Source: Ruminiclostridium sp. (lineage in GTDB: Bacteria > Bacillota_A > Clostridia > Oscillospirales > Oscillospiraceae). Taken from it: 9,405 bases of DNA. Below the pieces are notes generated by a model, which was not told the DNA's origin, searched no databases, and worked only from the letters and a program-made list of their open reading frames with translations. Shown one piece after another: positions 7,502 to 9,405 of this stretch. Made by a program: the position numbers and the translations under genes. The stretch covers positions 1 to 9,405 of the forward strand of contig JAFXCU010000015.1 in the NCBI GenBank assembly GCA_017521345.1. Reading direction: 5' to 3'. Numbering within the stretch: the first letter of the stretch is position 1; every line of letters starts with the position of its first letter.

Positions 7502-8403
7502 TGCAGTACCACTCTCTGAACCAGGCCTTGCGGGAACGTTTTGGCTGTAAGGTCTATAAGCTGGCCCTGGACGGGGGCATGACCTGCCCCAACCGGGACG
7601 GAACGGTGGGAGACCGTGGCTGCATTTTTTGCAGTGACGTGGGTTCCGGCGAGTTTGCCGCCCCGGCCTGCGGAGATATTTCCCGGCAAATCGCCCAGGC
7701 GAAAGCCCGGGTGGAGAGAAAGAACAAAGACGGCAAATACGTTGCCTACTTTCAGAGCTTTACCAACACCTATGGACCTCTGTCCTATCTGGAACAGATC
7801 TTCCGGGAGGCGATCCAACCGGAAGAGATCGTGGCCCTGTCCGTGGCCACCCGGCCGGACTGTCTGGAGCCGGAGGTCATCCGTTTGTTGGCAGACCTGA
7901 ACACCCGGAAACCTGTTTGGGTGGAGCTGGGTCTTCAGACCATTCACCCGGATTCCGCCCGCTATATCCGCCGGGGCTATGACCTGGAGGTCTACGACCA
8001 GGCGGTCCGTCGGCTGAAGGAAGTCGGATTGGAAGTTATTACCCATGTGGTCCTGGGCCTTCCGGGAGAATCCCACGAGCAGATGGTGGAGACCGTCCGC
8101 TATGTGGGACAGAGCGGCGTGGACGGGATCAAGCTCCAGCTTCTCCATGTGCTGGAGGGGACTGACCTGGCCCAGGACTGGCGGGAAGGAAAGGTTCCCG
8201 TCATGGAGCTGGAGGAATATGTCCAGCTTTTGGAGGACTGTCTCTCGGTCCTTCCGCCGGACGTGGTCATCCATCGTCTGACCGGCGACGGACACAAGCG
8301 GGACTTGCTGGCCCCGCTCTGGACCGGCGACAAGAAGCGGGTCCTGAACACCATCAACCAAGCCTTTGCCCGGGACCATGTCTGTCAGGGCAGTAAGCTG
8401 TAA
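7501..8403 (+). CDS. ytqA: YtqA/YhcC-type radical SAM protein (TIGR01212 family)
   Basis: This 300-residue radical SAM protein opens with YHSLNQALRERFGCKVYKLALD. The cluster motif is C29-PNRDGTVGDRG-C41-IF-C44, a C-X11-C-X2-C spacing characteristic of the YtqA/YhcC family rather than the common CX3CX2C. Further family segments are YFQSFTNTYGP (83-93), LSVATRPDCL (113-122), VELGLQTIHP (141-150) and THVVLGLPGE (181-190). The three cysteines bind the 4Fe-4S cluster that cleaves SAM. In B. subtilis and streptococci, YtqA (renamed MnmL) is reported to act in making mnm5s2U at the tRNA wobble position, together with the methylase MnmM (YtqB). No mnmM lies in this window, so that role is inference. 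Two adjacent ATG codons occur, at 7498 and 7501. I prefer 7501, because GGAGG at 7492-7496 is then 4 bases away instead of 1; it shares one base with the preceding stop (TGATG). Confidence 0.9.
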   Translation: MQYHSLNQALRERFGCKVYKLALDGGMTCPNRDGTVGDRGCIFCSDVGSGEFAAPACGDISRQIAQAKARVERKNKDGKYVAYFQSFTNTYGPLSYLEQIFREAIQPEEIVALSVATRPDCLEPEVIRLLADLNTRKPVWVELGLQTIHPDSARYIRRGYDLEVYDQAVRRLKEVGLEVITHVVLGLPGESHEQMVETVRYVGQSGVDGIKLQLLHVLEGTDLAQDWREGKVPVMELEEYVQLLEDCLSVLPPDVVIHRLTGDGHKRDLLAPLWTGDKKRVLNTINQAFARDHVCQGSKL

Positions 8404-8436
8404 ATAAAGAATCAACCTTTTACCAGGAGGTAAATC

Positions 8437-9405
8437 ATGACCAAAATTGACATTTTTTCCGGTTTCTTAGGAGCCGGTAAGACCACCCTCATCAAAAAGC
8501 TCATTCAGGAGGCCTACAAGGGCGAGAAGCTGGTACTGATCGAGAACGAGTTCGGTCAGATCGGCATTGACGGCGGCTTCCTCCAGGATGCCGGCGTGGA
8601 GATCACCGAGATGAACTCCGGCTGCATCTGCTGCAGCCTGGTGGGCGACTTCGGCCAGGCTCTGGAGCAGGTCCTGTTCCAGTACCAGCCCGACCGTGTC
8701 CTCATCGAGCCCTCCGGCGTGGGCAAGCTGTCCGATGTCATCGGCGCTGTCCAGGGCCTGAACAACCCCAACATCCAGCTGAACGCCTTTGTCACCGTGG
8801 CCGATGCCACCAAGTGCAAGATCTACATGAAGAACTTCGGTGAGTTCTTCAACAACCAGGTGGAGCATGCTGCCGCCATCGTTCTCAGCCGCACTGACGG
8901 CATGAGCGAGAAGAAGCTTATGGACACTGTGAAGCTGCTGCGGGAGCACAACCCCAACGCCCCCATCATCACCACCCCCTGGAACGACCTGGACGGCAAA
9001 ACCATCCTGGAAACCATGGAGAACAAGGACACCCTGAAGGACGAGCTGGCTCGCCTGGCTGCTGAGCACGCTGCCAAGCATGCTCATGACCACGGCCCCG
9101 ACTGCACCTGCGGCTGCCACGATCACGACCATGACCACGAAGGTCACGAGCACCATCACCACCACGACCATGACCACGAAGGTCACGAGCATTATCACCA
9201 CCACGACCATGACCACGAAGGTCACGAGCACCATCACCACCACGATCATGACCACGAAGGTCATGAGCATCACCACCATCATGATCCCGACCATGGTCCC
9301 GACTGCACCTGCGGCTGCCACGACCACGCTCATGACCACCCTGCCGATGAAGTGTTCATCAGCTGGGGCGCTGAGACTCCCCGTAAGTACTCCGAGGAGG
9401 AGATC
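8437..9405 (+). CDS. G3E-family (COG0523, CobW-like) metal-chaperone GTPase with His-rich repeat insert; 3' end outside window
   Basis: The visible 323 residues match the COG0523 G3E GTPases, which deliver or buffer metals such as Zn, Co or Ni. The P-loop is SGFLGAGKTT (8-17), the switch region IENEFGQIGID (35-45), and the CxCC metal site G-C63-I-C-C66 is intact. The Walker-B-like E-P-S-G follows. The base-recognition motif reads S-R-T-D (151-154) instead of the usual NKxD. A linker from about residue 210 is extremely His-rich: HGPDCTCGCHDH (219-230), four 13-residue repeats (231-282) and a second HGPDCTCGCHDH (286-297). The sequence then enters what looks like the CobW C-terminal domain (EVFISWGAETPRKYS) and is cut by the window edge. 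The ATG at 8437 has AGGAGGT at 8425-8431. It starts 33 bases after ytqA with no obvious promoter of its own. Codons look more optimised (few CGG) than in ytqA. Which metal it handles is unknown. Confidence 0.9.
   Translation, partial: MTKIDIFSGFLGAGKTTLIKKLIQEAYKGEKLVLIENEFGQIGIDGGFLQDAGVEITEMNSGCICCSLVGDFGQALEQVLFQYQPDRVLIEPSGVGKLSDVIGAVQGLNNPNIQLNAFVTVADATKCKIYMKNFGEFFNNQVEHAAAIVLSRTDGMSEKKLMDTVKLLREHNPNAPIITTPWNDLDGKTILETMENKDTLKDELARLAAEHAAKHAHDHGPDCTCGCHDHDHDHEGHEHHHHHDHDHEGHEHYHHHDHDHEGHEHHHHHDHDHEGHEHHHHHDPDHGPDCTCGCHDHAHDHPADEVFISWGAETPRKYSEEEI
9091..9126 (+). repeat. Left copy of the Cys-rich HGPDCTCGCHDH module
   Basis: This 36-base segment encodes HGPDCTCGCHDH (residues 219-230 of the G3E GTPase). 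The same 12 residues are encoded again at 9292-9327. The two copies bracket the His-rich tandem array. Three Cys and flanking His residues make a plausible soft-metal or Zn site. Confidence 0.85.
9127..9282 (+). repeat. In-frame tandem array, 4 x 39 bp, encoding a 13-residue His-rich repeat
   Basis: Four head-to-tail units at 9127-9165, 9166-9204, 9205-9243 and 9244-9282 encode DHDHEGHEHHHHH, with one His-to-Tyr change in unit 2. Thirty-one of the 52 residues are His. Units 1 and 3 are identical at all 39 bases. Unit 2 differs from them at 2 bases, and unit 4 at 6 bases, all synonymous. The near-identity points to recent expansion by tandem duplication in a reading frame kept open. Such a tract is expected to bind Zn2+, Ni2+ or similar ions. 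Confidence 0.95.
9292..9327 (+). repeat. Right copy of the Cys-rich HGPDCTCGCHDH module
   Basis: Residues 286-297 of the G3E GTPase repeat exactly the 12-residue module at 9091-9126; the bases differ only at a few third positions. It is followed by AHDHPADEVFISWG, the beginning of the probable C-terminal domain. Confidence 0.85.

Noticed and set aside
9127..9282. CRISPR array or minisatellite
   Set aside because: The 39-bp repeats have no spacers and are in frame within a conserved protein, so they are a coding tandem repeat.
8467..9339. A 290-codon minus-strand frame with a Val/Met-rich, membrane-like N-terminus
   Set aside because: The Val/Met run is the reverse complement of the His/Asp repeat codons of the G3E GTPase. 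There is no promoter or ribosome binding site, and the plus-strand frame has clear family motifs.

Overview
The window looks like chromosomal housekeeping DNA from a Gram-positive anaerobe of the Clostridia, most likely an Oscillospiraceae/Ruminococcaceae-type gut bacterium. The support is AGGAGG-type ribosome binding sites, SigA-like promoters (TTGNNN-N17-TATAAT), a perfect HrcA/CIRCE operator before groESL, high-GC codons ending in C or G, and the protein families present. The genus is inference; no rRNA marker is present.

Layout. (1) Positions 1-807 hold the 3' part of radA (recombination ATPase), cut by the window edge. (2) Positions 808-1047 are a convergent intergenic stretch with several stem-loops, ending in a strong terminator for the minus-strand gene. 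(3) Positions 1048-2304, minus strand, encode a CNNM/CBS-domain membrane protein (CorC/HlyC family). (4) Positions 2305-2582 are a divergent promoter region. It has an excellent SigA promoter for the plus-strand gene, a plausible weaker one for the minus-strand gene, and a 9-bp perfect inverted repeat in the plus-strand leader. (5) Positions 2583-3719 encode a THUMP-domain class I rRNA methyltransferase (RlmL/YpsC-like). (6) Positions 3720-5934 are the heat-shock unit: promoter, CIRCE, groES, groEL and terminator. (7) Positions 5958 to the window end look like one operon: a class I glutamine amidotransferase of the gamma-glutamyl-GABA hydrolase type, a small Smr-domain protein, a PaaI-like hotdog thioesterase, a YtqA-type radical SAM protein, and a G3E (COG0523) metal-chaperone GTPase that runs off the right edge. 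The first four genes are joined by gaps or overlaps of a few bases.

Most of the window is ordinary. The most distinctive object is the G3E GTPase. Between its GTPase core and the beginning of its C-terminal domain sits a very His-rich insert. The insert is four tandem 13-residue repeats (39 bp each), bracketed by two copies of a Cys-rich CTCGCH module. This is a probable metal (Zn/Ni) storage or buffering region that is still expanding by tandem duplication. Secondary points are atypical residues in GroEL (a W-R-A segment near residue 40 and no Gly-Gly-Met tail), a non-canonical G4 motif in the GTPase, an Smr domain lacking the usual LDLHG start, and unexplained stem-loops between genes. I see no mobile element, CRISPR array, tRNA or rRNA. 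I do not see a clear new multi-gene system.
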